Assembly: GCA_014238825.1 (NCBI GenBank)
Contig: JABAAI010000015.1
Span: forward strand, 1-14,190
From: Leptospirales bacterium
Lineage (GTDB): Bacteria; Spirochaetota; Leptospiria; Leptospirales; Leptonemataceae
Length of the DNA: 14,190 bases
Direction of reading: 5' to 3'
Shown: one piece after another, positions 1 to 6,486 of the stretch
Numbering within the stretch: position 1 is the first letter of the stretch
Layout of the letters: each line of letters opens with the position of its first letter
Made by a program: the position numbers and the translations under genes
Notes under the pieces: model-generated
What the model saw: the letters and a program-made list of their open reading frames with translations, nothing else
Database searches by the model: none
What the model was told of the DNA's origin: nothing

Positions 1-540
1 TTGAAAACACGTTACAAAAATCTCTTTCTTCTTCCTGCCAACGTGAACCTATCCGGTATAGAAATCGATATGCTACAAACTAAAAAAAGAGAGTTTATTC
101 TAAAAAATGCGATAGAAAAACTACTCCCTGATTATGATTATGTACTAATAGATTGCCCACCAAACCTCGGCATACTAACACTAAACGCCCTTTGCCTAGC
201 TAAGAGAACTATTATAACATTACAAACAGAATACTATGCCCTTGAAGGCCTAAGTCAGCTTATGAAAGTAATTTCCCTTGTTCAGAAATCTCTCAACCCC
301 GCTCTTATTTTAGGAGGCATTTTGCTTACAATGTATGACCAACGAACTAGTCTCTCTCATCAGGTTGTGAAAGATGTGCGCGATCACTTTAAAGAGAAGG
401 TCTATACTTCCATTATCCCACGTAATGTTAAGCTCTCGGAATCACCATCTTATGGACAATGTATCATTGAGTATGCACCAGAATCGGCAGGCGCGCTGGC
501 ATACACGGAATTGAGTAAAGAGGTACTAAATGAGTTCTAA
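1..540 (+). CDS. parA: Chromosome-partitioning ATPase ParA/Soj, 3' part (N-terminus outside window)
   Basis: This is the C-terminal two thirds of a ParA/Soj MinD-like ATPase, which moves ParB-parS complexes during chromosome segregation. The visible 179 residues include the Walker B strand VLIDCPP (about 48-54), preceded by a segment (LLPANVNLSGIEIDM) that sits roughly 80 residues into family members. They also hold the conserved LLTMYDQRT segment and the closing IPRNVKLSESPSYGQ block. The deviant Walker A P-loop is not present, so it must lie upstream of base 1. The TTG at base 1 is therefore a frame-open artefact of the window edge, not the start. The 3' end overlaps parB by 11 bases (530-540), the usual parAB operon arrangement, implying translational coupling. 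A plasmid ParA is possible, but these blocks resemble chromosomal ParA more. Confidence 0.95.
   Translation: MKTRYKNLFLLPANVNLSGIEIDMLQTKKREFILKNAIEKLLPDYDYVLIDCPPNLGILTLNALCLAKRTIITLQTEYYALEGLSQLMKVISLVQKSLNPALILGGILLTMYDQRTSLSHQVVKDVRDHFKEKVYTSIIPRNVKLSESPSYGQCIIEYAPESAGALAYTELSKEVLNEF
519..524 (+). promoter_or_regulatory. Ribosome binding site for parB inside parA
   Basis: AGAGGT lies 5 bases before the parB ATG at 530 and within the last codons of parA. Its position fixes the parB start and supports coupled translation of the two proteins. Confidence 0.75.
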
Positions 541-1408
541 ATCTTCTAATAAAAAAGTCTTAGGACGTGGTCTCTCAAATTTAATACCAGATGCATTAGA
601 AGGAATAACCCCCCTTGATAATGAGCTTAAATATAAAGATTTATCCCTAGACCAGATCACTCCTAACCCCAATCAACCTCGCAAATTTTTTGCAGAGAAC
701 GAGCTCCAAGAATTAGCGAAAACTCTAAAGTCTGTAGGTATTATAGAGCCTATAGTTGTTCGTTGTTTAGATAATGATAATTACCAGTTAATTGCGGGTG
801 AGAGACGTTTTCGAGCAGCAAAAATAGCAGGACTTAAAAAAATTCCGGCAGTAATAAAACAAGCCAACGATTTAGAGGCTTTGGAAATTGGTATCATTGA
901 GAATGTGCAGAGAGAGGAGCTAAATCCAATCGAGGAAGCTCGCGCCTATGAATATTGGATAGAGACTGCCAAACAAAAAGTAGATATATTAGCGAAAAAA
1001 CTTGGTAAAAATAGGAGCACGGTAACAAACTTAATTCGCATTTTAAAACTACCACCAGATATATTATCTTTAATTGAAAAAAAGCAACTCAGCGTCGGAC
1101 AAGCTCGCCCTCTGCTTGCGATTGCAGATAGGCAAAAGATAAATAAGCTTGGCGCCCAGATATCTAAAGAAGCTTGGAGTTCTCGTAAAGTTGAGAACGA
1201 AGTTGCAAAAATAACGGAAGTCAATCCCTCGCTTAAAAAACAAAAAGCTAGTCACGATGTCAATATAGCCAAGTTGGAAACAAATCTCCGCATGCATTTG
1301 AGCGCACGCGTTGAAATTAAGCATAAGCATAATGGAAGCGGAGTCATTCTAGTTAGCTATGGCAATCTCCATGATTTAGAACGCCTCTTAGATAAGTTTA
1401 ATGTTTAG
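530..1408 (+). CDS. parB: Chromosome-partitioning protein ParB/Spo0J (CTP-dependent parS-binding clamp)
   Basis: ParB binds centromere-like parS sites, loads as a CTP-dependent sliding clamp and stimulates the ParA ATPase. The 292 residues show the family order. There is an N-terminal ParA-interacting tail with GRGLSNLIPD (12-21). The CTP-binding ParB/Sulfiredoxin-like domain has NPNQPR (46-51), the arginine patch GERRFRA (90-96) and ENVQRE (124-129). The central helix-turn-helix lies at about 150-172 (DILAKKLGKNRSTVTNLIRIL), followed by KKQLSVGQARPLL. The C-terminal dimerisation domain lies at about 245-292. Length is normal for chromosomal ParB. The ATG at 530 has a good Shine-Dalgarno and overlaps the parA stop. 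No clear parS 16-mer was found in the window by eye. Identification is secure; only the chromosomal versus plasmid origin is inferred. Confidence 0.96.
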   Translation: MSSKSSNKKVLGRGLSNLIPDALEGITPLDNELKYKDLSLDQITPNPNQPRKFFAENELQELAKTLKSVGIIEPIVVRCLDNDNYQLIAGERRFRAAKIAGLKKIPAVIKQANDLEALEIGIIENVQREELNPIEEARAYEYWIETAKQKVDILAKKLGKNRSTVTNLIRILKLPPDILSLIEKKQLSVGQARPLLAIADRQKINKLGAQISKEAWSSRKVENEVAKITEVNPSLKKQKASHDVNIAKLETNLRMHLSARVEIKHKHNGSGVILVSYGNLHDLERLLDKFNV

Positions 1409-1432
1409 TCGATAAGTTTTGTTTTTATATAA

Positions 1433-1456
1433 ATTTAGATGATACATTTAGATGAT
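1433..1456 (+). repeat. Direct repeat of an 11-mer at the hydrolase start
   Basis: ATTTAGATGAT occurs at 1433-1443 and 1446-1456, a 13-base period. The hydrolase ATG (1452) lies in the second copy. The ATG in the first copy (1439) is out of frame and meets a stop after eight codons. There is no obvious Shine-Dalgarno, so translation initiation here may be weak or rely on coupling with parB 43 bases upstream. Confidence 0.5.
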
Positions 1457-2273
1457 CTGCGATAGAATTTTTACAAACAGTCCTTTACGCAACTTTAGCT
1501 ATATTATCTATTCTGAAGATAATAAAAAACCTCACAATGTTTATTGCATTGATCCATGGGATAGCCAACAAATTATATCGCACCTCGAAAAACGTGGTCT
1601 CAAACTAAGTCACATAATTAATACCCACGAACATTTCGATCATATTCGTGGCAACGATGGCTTAGTGGAGTTTTATAATGCTAAGATTTGGGCTCACCCC
1701 AATGCTGAAGGCCTTATTCCTAATATGGACAGGGGGCTTCAAGCAGGAGAAAAAATCCATATTAGCAATGCCTCCTATTTTGAGGTAATGGATACACCCG
1801 GTCATACTTTTGCTCATATCAGCCTTTTACTACATCAAAAAGAACACAATAATAATAAGCTAGCGGTTATTTGTGGTGATACCTTCTTTAATGCAGGAGT
1901 AGGTAGATGTGACAGTGGCGGTGATCCTAATATACTTTACGAAAGTATATCAGAGCAATTTAATAGCTTAGCTGATCATACTTACATTTACCCCGGACAT
2001 GACTATATGTATAATAATCTAGGCTTTACCCTAAAATATGAAAAAAATAACCAACATGCTCGTGAAATTTTCAAAAAATATGAGAAAGATTTCCCATCAA
2101 GCAATCAGTATCAGCCCACTACTATCGCTATAGAACGAAAAATTAATTTATTCCTCCGCTTACACATAACAGAACTACGCCTTGAATTAGCACAATACTT
2201 CCCTAATCTTTCTCAAAACTCTTCAGATAGAGAAGTATTTCTAGCACTCCGCCAATTACGAAATACTTGGTAG
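1452..2273 (+). CDS. gloB: Hydroxyacylglutathione hydrolase (glyoxalase II), metallo-beta-lactamase fold
   Basis: This is a binuclear metal hydrolase that cleaves S-lactoylglutathione to lactate and glutathione, the second step of methylglyoxal detoxification in the cytoplasm. The metal ligands are in the expected order: THEHFDH at 58-64 (H59, H61, D63, H64), H118 in TPGHT, D143 in GDTFF and H183 in YPGHDY. The segment GVGRCDSGGDP (about 149-159) and the C-terminal PTTIAIERKINLFLR block (about 222-236) correspond to the HAGH C-terminal glutathione-binding region. This favours glyoxalase II over generic MBL hydrolases. The 273 residues are slightly longer than usual (about 250-260). It follows parB by 43 bases on the same strand and may be co-transcribed. 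Its last 18 bases overlap the end of the convergent small ORF. The gene symbol rests on family motifs, not synteny. Confidence 0.88.
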   Translation: MICDRIFTNSPLRNFSYIIYSEDNKKPHNVYCIDPWDSQQIISHLEKRGLKLSHIINTHEHFDHIRGNDGLVEFYNAKIWAHPNAEGLIPNMDRGLQAGEKIHISNASYFEVMDTPGHTFAHISLLLHQKEHNNNKLAVICGDTFFNAGVGRCDSGGDPNILYESISEQFNSLADHTYIYPGHDYMYNNLGFTLKYEKNNQHAREIFKKYEKDFPSSNQYQPTTIAIERKINLFLRLHITELRLELAQYFPNLSQNSSDREVFLALRQLRNTW

Positions 2274-2636
2274 ACTTCTATATCCTTCGTTAGTAGAGAC
2301 ATCATCAGAATAACTAGCATCCGTCCAGACATTTACAGCATTTGCTCGGCATTCTTCTCGGTTATCATAACTGACATTATTACAGCTTCCATCCGTCCAG
2401 CTTCCAAGCGTACTTAGACAATCTGTTTCCTCGGTGTGACTTTGTGCTAGACCATCGCTACAATTACAGTAATAACCTGAGCTTGCCACAGTCCATTCTC
2501 TAATTTGCGTACAAATTTCTTCAGTCGTATACCCAGTAGCAGCGGCACCATCACTATAAATACAGCCACTATCCGTCCAATTCCCTCCATAATTGTTGTT
2601 AGTAGTATATAATTTAATATCTCCTTTTGAAAACAT
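2256..2636 (-). CDS. Hypothetical Cys/Trp-rich repeat protein, possibly a gene remnant
   Basis: I do not recognise this 126-residue protein. It is built from about four degenerate units with a WT[D/V] core at W20, W48, W80 and W104. The last three are preceded by an acidic-acidic-x-Cys element (C42, C73, C96) 6-8 residues earlier, and seven cysteines are present (25, 42, 57, 59, 73, 85, 96). At DNA level the core is a conserved 9-mer (ATCCGTCCA on the plus strand at 2319, 2391 and 2571). The repeat pattern argues for coding selection in this frame. Such disulfide-capable repeats are typical of extracytoplasmic proteins. There is no signal peptide, and the best ribosome site (AAGGA) is about 15 bases from the ATG. 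It may therefore be the surviving 3' part of a larger secreted protein. Its C-terminus overlaps the convergent hydrolase gene by 18 bases. Confidence 0.5.
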   Translation of the reverse strand: MFSKGDIKLYTTNNNYGGNWTDSGCIYSDGAAATGYTTEEICTQIREWTVASSGYYCNCSDGLAQSHTEETDCLSTLGSWTDGSCNNVSYDNREECRANAVNVWTDASYSDDVSTNEGYRSLPSIS

Positions 2637-2739
2637 GTTCTAGATATTCTGTCCTTTCTATGAATAAGTGCTTTTAACTTGTCTAAATTCTTTGCAATAG
2701 ATTTTTTATAAGTTTTTTGCTATTTTTTTTAAAAAGCAC

Positions 2740-2768
2740 TTGACAATTTAGACTTTACAAACTACAGT
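2740..2768 (+). promoter_or_regulatory. Sigma-70-type promoter for the repeat surface protein
   Basis: A perfect -35 box TTGACA (2740-2745) is followed by a 17-base spacer and the -10 box TACAGT (2763-2768, 4 of 6 consensus matches). The A/T run at 2721-2735 sits where an UP element would be. Transcription would start near 2775, leaving a leader of only about 20 bases that begins at the Shine-Dalgarno. Confidence 0.65.
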
Positions 2769-2777
2769 CACTACCTA

Positions 2778-2784
2778 GGTGAGG
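2778..2784 (+). promoter_or_regulatory. Ribosome binding site selecting a TTG start
   Basis: AGGTGAGGA-type sequence at 2778-2784 lies 10-11 bases before the TTG at 2795. It is the only good Shine-Dalgarno upstream of the surface protein; the in-frame ATGs at 2822, 2843 and 2849 lack correctly spaced sites. All of these starts would retain the hydrophobic part of the signal peptide. Confidence 0.55.
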
Positions 2785-2794
2785 ATTTAGTATT

Positions 2795-4078
2795 TTGGAA
2801 AATGAAAATAGAAAATTTACAATGAGAAAATGTATTAAAAAAATGGAGATGAAAGTAACGCGAATATTTGGAATATTTAGTACGATACTTATAGTCTCTG
2901 GTACAGTGCTTTTTTCTGGAATACCTGTATTTGCACAAGAACAGGCTACTCCGCAAGAGCAGGCTATTCCACAAGAACAGGCTACTCCACAAGAGCAGAC
3001 TATTCCACAAGAACAGGCTATTCCACAAGAACAGGCTATTCCACAAGAACAGGCTACTCCGCAAGAGCAGACTATTCCGCAAGAGCAGGCTACTCCACAA
3101 GTACAGGCTACTCCACAAGTACAGGCTACTCCGCAAGAGCAGGCTACTCCACAAGTACAGGCTACTCCACAAGTACAGACTGCTCCGAAAACAAGTAGAA
3201 CTACTAGACACGTTGTATATAGAAAAGGTGCCTTTTTTCTTCGTTTTGCTCCTTACATTGGTAATGGCACCTTAGAATTTAAAATTAAAGACAAATCTGG
3301 TAACTTCGTCAAAACAGATCCTGTAAACTCAGTCCTTTCAAGAGATTTGAATAACGCAATTAATGCTGAGATTGAGAGGATAGATAGAAATAATAGTTAT
3401 TATTACCATAATTATGGTGATGATGAAAATGATGAAAAGAACCTAACTTATGAGGGAACTGCTGGAGGATTTGAAATTTCTGTTGGAGGTGGTATCAGTG
3501 ATTATACCGTCTTTCATGCTAGCCTCTTCTATCTTGGTTCTGGAATTGCCAAAGTAAGCAAGGAGAGCCGCGCAGCAAATTACTATGATTATGATTATGA
3601 CTATGACTATGATTATGATTATGATCACAATAATCGTGCAGTACCAGAAGGAGTGAGTAATCACACTGAATATGATTACTCCTATTATTATAGCGGTGTT
3701 GGGTTTGGAGCTACATTCTATTCTCAAACTCATTTTTATCTTAGCATTCAAGCTAGACTCGTTACTGGTGGTGGCTTCAGTGTAATTAGTCCAAACGAAG
3801 CGTTTAGAAGAACTGGGGATCGTGATGAACATGGTCACGAACAAAGAGAGTATAAACTAGAAGAATATTATACTTTGAGTGGTAATGGCTTGGGTGGTTT
3901 ATTGGCTGCTGGTTATGAATCAAAAATTTCTGATTTAGACGGTGGTTCTTATTTAGGGCTTGGAATAGGTCTACAATGTTCTCATGATTCTTTGCGTCTG
4001 AATAACTACCTAGGATCTAGAGATCTAGAAGCTAGTCATAGCTTATGTTCTATTTCTATTAGTCTTAATTACTTCTGA
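2795..4078 (+). CDS. Secreted hexapeptide-repeat protein with predicted C-terminal outer-membrane beta-barrel
   Basis: I do not recognise a named family. The 427-residue product starts with a basic n-region and a hydrophobic core (about residues 22-46) ending PVFA-QEQ, a convincing Sec signal peptide. Mature residues 48-131 are 14 hexapeptides of type Q-E/V-Q-A/T-T/I-P, predicted to be an extended, disordered linker. From about 143 (GAFFLRFAPYIGNG) to the end, glycine-rich strands with alternating aromatic and hydrophobic residues suggest a beta-barrel. The last residues SISISLNYF end in Phe, like the BAM recognition signal of outer-membrane proteins. A (Tyr-Asp)7 run at 264-277 and acidic or Tyr-rich stretches look like exposed loops. 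It has its own promoter and is followed by hairpins, so it is probably monocistronic. Surface exposure and an adhesin or porin-like role are inference; the signal peptide and repeats are directly visible. Confidence 0.8.
   Translation: MENENRKFTMRKCIKKMEMKVTRIFGIFSTILIVSGTVLFSGIPVFAQEQATPQEQAIPQEQATPQEQTIPQEQAIPQEQAIPQEQATPQEQTIPQEQATPQVQATPQVQATPQEQATPQVQATPQVQTAPKTSRTTRHVVYRKGAFFLRFAPYIGNGTLEFKIKDKSGNFVKTDPVNSVLSRDLNNAINAEIERIDRNNSYYYHNYGDDENDEKNLTYEGTAGGFEISVGGGISDYTVFHASLFYLGSGIAKVSKESRAANYYDYDYDYDYDYDYDHNNRAVPEGVSNHTEYDYSYYYSGVGFGATFYSQTHFYLSIQARLVTGGGFSVISPNEAFRRTGDRDEHGHEQREYKLEEYYTLSGNGLGGLLAAGYESKISDLDGGSYLGLGIGLQCSHDSLRLNNYLGSRDLEASHSLCSISISLNYF
2936..3187 (+). repeat. 18-bp tandem repeat, 14 units, encoding Gln-rich hexapeptides
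   Basis: Fourteen contiguous 18-base units encode QEQATP, QEQAIP, QEQTIP, QVQATP and a final QVQTAP. Variation between units is mostly single-base: E/V, A/T and T/I switches plus silent CCA/CCG and GAA/GAG. The last third uses QVQ while the first nine units use QEQ, indicating block duplication. The unit is a multiple of three, so copy-number change would alter length without frameshift. All reading frames through the array stay open, which explains long spurious ORFs on both strands. Confidence 0.95.
3584..3625 (+). repeat. Hexanucleotide microsatellite encoding (Tyr-Asp)7
   Basis: Seven copies of TATGAY (GAT or GAC) encode alternating Tyr-Asp at residues 264-277 of the surface protein. The low-complexity tract is in frame and would vary by two residues per unit. 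It falls between predicted barrel strands, consistent with an exposed loop. Confidence 0.9.
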
Positions 4079-4111
4079 GTAAAATATCTCTAGAACAAAC
4101 ACTCTGAGCAT

Positions 4112-4131
4112 AGCCTATTTATTTATAGGCT
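4112..4131 (+). terminator. Hairpin after the repeat surface protein
   Basis: AGCCTAT (4112-4118) pairs perfectly with ATAGGCT (4125-4131) around a six-base loop, 34 bases after the stop codon. There is no following U-tract (TGTCAG), so it is a weak intrinsic terminator or an mRNA 3'-end stabilising stem. Confidence 0.4.
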
Positions 4132-4145
4132 TGTCAGTAGACTTG

Positions 4146-4167
4146 GCTATTTAAAAATAGCTTTCTT
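4146..4167 (+). terminator. Hairpin with short U-rich tail at the glycosyltransferase start
   Basis: GCTATT pairs with AATAGC around TAAA (4146-4161) and is followed by TTTCTT. It resembles an intrinsic terminator for the upstream gene, but its tail runs into the proposed TTG start at 4166. It could instead limit read-through into, or translation of, the glycosyltransferase. Confidence 0.45.
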
Positions 4168-5713
4168 GAGCTATAATCCACTACTCTACCTGCTTTTTGT
4201 AATCTATAGCTTAGACATCTTCTTGCTTTTAGCCTTTACTTTTCATAGCTGTACGCTCCTAGTCCTTTATCATAGAAAAAAGGGCGCATGTCTAGGGGAA
4301 AACTCTGGTCCAAATACTGCTATTGATCTAAAAAAAATAGATCATCGTAATTTACCCTTTGTAACAGTCCAGTTACCAATCTATAACGAATATTATGTTG
4401 TAGATAGACTGCTTAAGAGTATAACAAATCTTAAATGGCCTCAAAATAAACTAGAAATTCAAATTCTAGATGACTCTGATGATGCTACAAAAACAAAACT
4501 CCAAAAACTAAGCCAACAATACCACAAAAAGGGCTTTATAATTAGCTATCTTCACCGGAAAGATAGGATTGCCTATAAGGCAGGTGCCCTAAAAGCAGGC
4601 CTATCAAAGGCTCAAGGTGAATTTATTGCTATCTTTGATGCTGATTTCACTCCTCCCTCCGATTTTCTGCTAAAGACTATGCCTTATTTTAAAAAGAAAG
4701 ATATTGGAATGGTTCAAACGCGATGGGGACATCTAAACGCTAACTCTTCATTTCTAACGCGAGCCCAAGCTATTGGGATTAACGGACATTTTGTACTAGA
4801 ACAAAGTGCTAGAAATGCTAATCAGCTTTGGATAAACTTCAATGGAACTGCTGGGGTTTGGCGACGTACTTGCATTATCGCTGCTGGCAATTGGCAGGGA
4901 GATACTCTCACCGAGGATTTGGACCTTTCCTATAGAGCCGCTCTATCCGGTTGGAATTTTCGTTATATTTTGGACACGGTTTGTCCTGCAGAAATCCCTG
5001 CTACTATCTCTGCTTTTAAGGGACAACAATCTCGCTGGTGTAAAGGCTCTTTGCAAACGGCATTAAAACTAAGTAAAAGAATTTGGCAGTCTAAGTTCAA
5101 TTGGAAAATCAGAACAGAAGCAATCCTCCGCCTCTTCCGTTATTCTGTGCATCCATTAATGTTATTGAATATTATTTTATGCCTCCCTTTGATGATCCTA
5201 ATTAAAAATCATCAAATTTATCAGAATTATGATTTTCAGATCTATGAATTGCCTTGGCACGCTATCCTTGCCATAGGAGCTGTGTTTTTGATATTAAGTA
5301 TTTTACCGATAACTTTTTATATTTACGCACAACGTGAAATTGACCCTAAGTGGCTAAGCAAAATTCTCTGGTTCCCTGCTGTGATGATGATTGGATGTGG
5401 AATATCGATAAATAATAGCTATGCCTATTTTGGAGCATTCTTAACAAAAAAATCTGTTTTTATTCGTACCCCAAAATTTGCTCTAAGAGATAATAAAGTG
5501 TTAAGAAAAAAAAATAAATTATACCAGTCAAAGCTACTAGACACTAGTCTTTTCTTAGAATTTGCTATGGGATTATATTGCCTCTATTCTCTCTATTATT
5601 CATATATCAGCGGCCATTTTTTGCTTAGCACCTTATTATCCATCTATACAGGAGGCTTCTTCTATCTATCATTCAAGGGACTACAGGAAAAATGGCAACA
5701 GCTCAGGTGCTAG
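4166..5713 (+). CDS. Membrane-bound family 2 glycosyltransferase, cellulose-synthase-like
   Basis: This is a processive-type GT-A glycosyltransferase that would build a beta-linked glycan from a nucleotide sugar at the inner membrane. After one N-terminal membrane helix (about 5-33) comes the catalytic domain. It has QLPIYNE (69-75), the first Asp pair in DDSDD (102-106), DAD (158-160), QTRW (184-187), TED (249-251) and QQSRW (287-291), the complete D,D,D,QxxRW set. The C-terminal half has about four further hydrophobic segments (roughly 328-347, 364-388, 400-425, 461-505), with the RTPKF motif (434-438) common in cellulose or mannan-synthase-like enzymes between them. The start is uncertain: TTG 4166 has no clear Shine-Dalgarno and abuts a hairpin, but later starts would cut the first helix. 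Sugar specificity cannot be read from sequence. No BcsB, BcsC or PilZ partner is nearby. It converges on the ABC gene with 11 bases between stops. Confidence 0.88.
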   Translation: MSYNPLLYLLFVIYSLDIFLLLAFTFHSCTLLVLYHRKKGACLGENSGPNTAIDLKKIDHRNLPFVTVQLPIYNEYYVVDRLLKSITNLKWPQNKLEIQILDDSDDATKTKLQKLSQQYHKKGFIISYLHRKDRIAYKAGALKAGLSKAQGEFIAIFDADFTPPSDFLLKTMPYFKKKDIGMVQTRWGHLNANSSFLTRAQAIGINGHFVLEQSARNANQLWINFNGTAGVWRRTCIIAAGNWQGDTLTEDLDLSYRAALSGWNFRYILDTVCPAEIPATISAFKGQQSRWCKGSLQTALKLSKRIWQSKFNWKIRTEAILRLFRYSVHPLMLLNIILCLPLMILIKNHQIYQNYDFQIYELPWHAILAIGAVFLILSILPITFYIYAQREIDPKWLSKILWFPAVMMIGCGISINNSYAYFGAFLTKKSVFIRTPKFALRDNKVLRKKNKLYQSKLLDTSLFLEFAMGLYCLYSLYYSYISGHFLLSTLLSIYTGGFFYLSFKGLQEKWQQLRC

Positions 5714-5724
5714 TAATCGATAAA

Positions 5725-6396
5725 CTATTGTGCTAAATTACCGGAACTAAGCTGATAACGCTGAGGAGCACGAGCGGCAAAGTCCCTATCATGAGTTACA
5801 ATAATAAGAGTAAAATTTAATTTTTGCTGTAGGCTCCATAATAGATCGGCTAACTTTTCAGAATTACTTTTATCTAAATTACCTGTTGGCTCATCAGCTA
5901 ACACCAAGTCCTTCTCTCCAACTAGAGCCCGTGCCACGCCAACGCGAGCCATCTCACCACCGGAAATTTGAGAAGGGAAATGAGACTTACGATTATCTAA
6001 GCCAACTAAATCAAGAAGGACTCTGCTCTTTTCCAAAGCGAATGACCAAGAATGCTTACAAATCAAAAGAGGCATCATTACATTTTCTAGTACGCTAAAA
6101 TCTGGTAGCAGACAATAATGCTGAAAAATAAAACCTAAGTTCTGGGCTCGGAACTTCTCTTTCTCACGTGTGCTGAATTGACTGAGAATCTTATCTCCAT
6201 AGGATATTTTACCAGTGCTAGGTGTATCTATTGTTGCAATTAAATTAAGGAGGGTACTCTTCCCAGAACCGCTAGCTCCTTCTATCGCGACAATGCTTCC
6301 TGTTTCAACACTTAAATTGAGTTTATCAAGAACGCGTGTACTATTACCATCACTCTCGAAAATCTTGCCAACATTACTAATTCCTAAATTTGGCAT
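5725..6396 (-). CDS. ABC transporter ATPase, LolD/MacB type
   Basis: This is a 223-residue cytoplasmic ATPase of the LolD/MacB/FtsE branch. LolD powers release of outer-membrane lipoproteins from the inner membrane by LolCE to LolA. Motifs present are Walker A GASGSGKST (40-48), the Q-loop segment FQHYCLLPDFSVLENV (91-106, closely matching LolD), signature ISGGE (144-148, followed by MARV rather than the usual RQRV), Walker B LVLADE (164-169) with the D-loop GNLD, and the switch His H202 in VTHD. All catalytic residues are intact. No LolC/LolE-like permease is in the window, so the exact member (LolD versus MacB) is not fixed. It lies 90 bases downstream of the giant TpsA gene on the same strand and may share its transcript. 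The ATG at 6396 has no Shine-Dalgarno, but no upstream alternative start exists in frame. Confidence 0.85.
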   Translation of the reverse strand: MPNLGISNVGKIFESDGNSTRVLDKLNLSVETGSIVAIEGASGSGKSTLLNLIATIDTPSTGKISYGDKILSQFSTREKEKFRAQNLGFIFQHYCLLPDFSVLENVMMPLLICKHSWSFALEKSRVLLDLVGLDNRKSHFPSQISGGEMARVGVARALVGEKDLVLADEPTGNLDKSNSEKLADLLWSLQQKLNFTLIIVTHDRDFAARAPQRYQLSSGNLAQ

Positions 6397-6486
6397 ACAA
6401 AAGAGTGAATGCTTAGCTAGCCCTAAGCTAGATTAAAGCTCAAGGCGCTAATAGCTAAGTCATTCTCAGAGATTGACTATCATACT
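6397..6486 (-). other. Spacer between tpsA-like gene and ABC ATPase with two small hairpins
   Basis: Reading the minus strand after the TpsA stop, an imperfect hairpin (6461-6479, seven base pairs with one mismatch) is followed by a six-pair hairpin GCTTAG/CTAAGC (6411-6428). Neither has a U-tract directly after it, so they are weak as intrinsic terminators. No small ORF for an immunity protein is visible here. Confidence 0.35.

Larger units (their letters stand above)
2637..2794. promoter_or_regulatory. Divergent AT-rich intergenic region with inverted shared words
   Basis: This 158-base region separates the minus-strand Cys/Trp ORF from the plus-strand repeat protein. It contains T/A runs at 2721-2735. 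AAGTGCTTTT at 2666-2675 is repeated in inverted orientation as AAAAGCACTT at 2732-2741. A second word, GTCTAAATT (2681-2689), recurs inverted as AATTTAGAC at 2745-2753. The words could be operator halves for one regulator acting on both genes. That is inference from repetition alone. Confidence 0.4.

Noticed and set aside
530..1408. Search for a parS-like 16-base palindrome in or near parAB
   Set aside because: No sequence close to the bacterial parS consensus was seen by eye; nearby sites may lie outside the window.
2771..3211. Long minus-strand ORF rich in LWSSLFLRNS-type repeats, and a plus-strand frame rich in HKNRLFHKS-type repeats (2931-3275)
   Set aside because: Both are other-frame readings of the 18-bp array in the surface protein; a tandem repeat without stops keeps every frame open.
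3443..3844. Minus-strand ORF with Ile/Val runs resembling a membrane segment
   Set aside because: It is the antisense of the (Tyr-Asp)n and Tyr-rich coding stretch of the surface protein and has no independent features.
4014..4029. Tandem octamer GATCTAGA x2 within the surface-protein gene
   Set aside because: Only two copies, not multiple of three, and inside normal coding sequence; most likely chance in AT-rich DNA.
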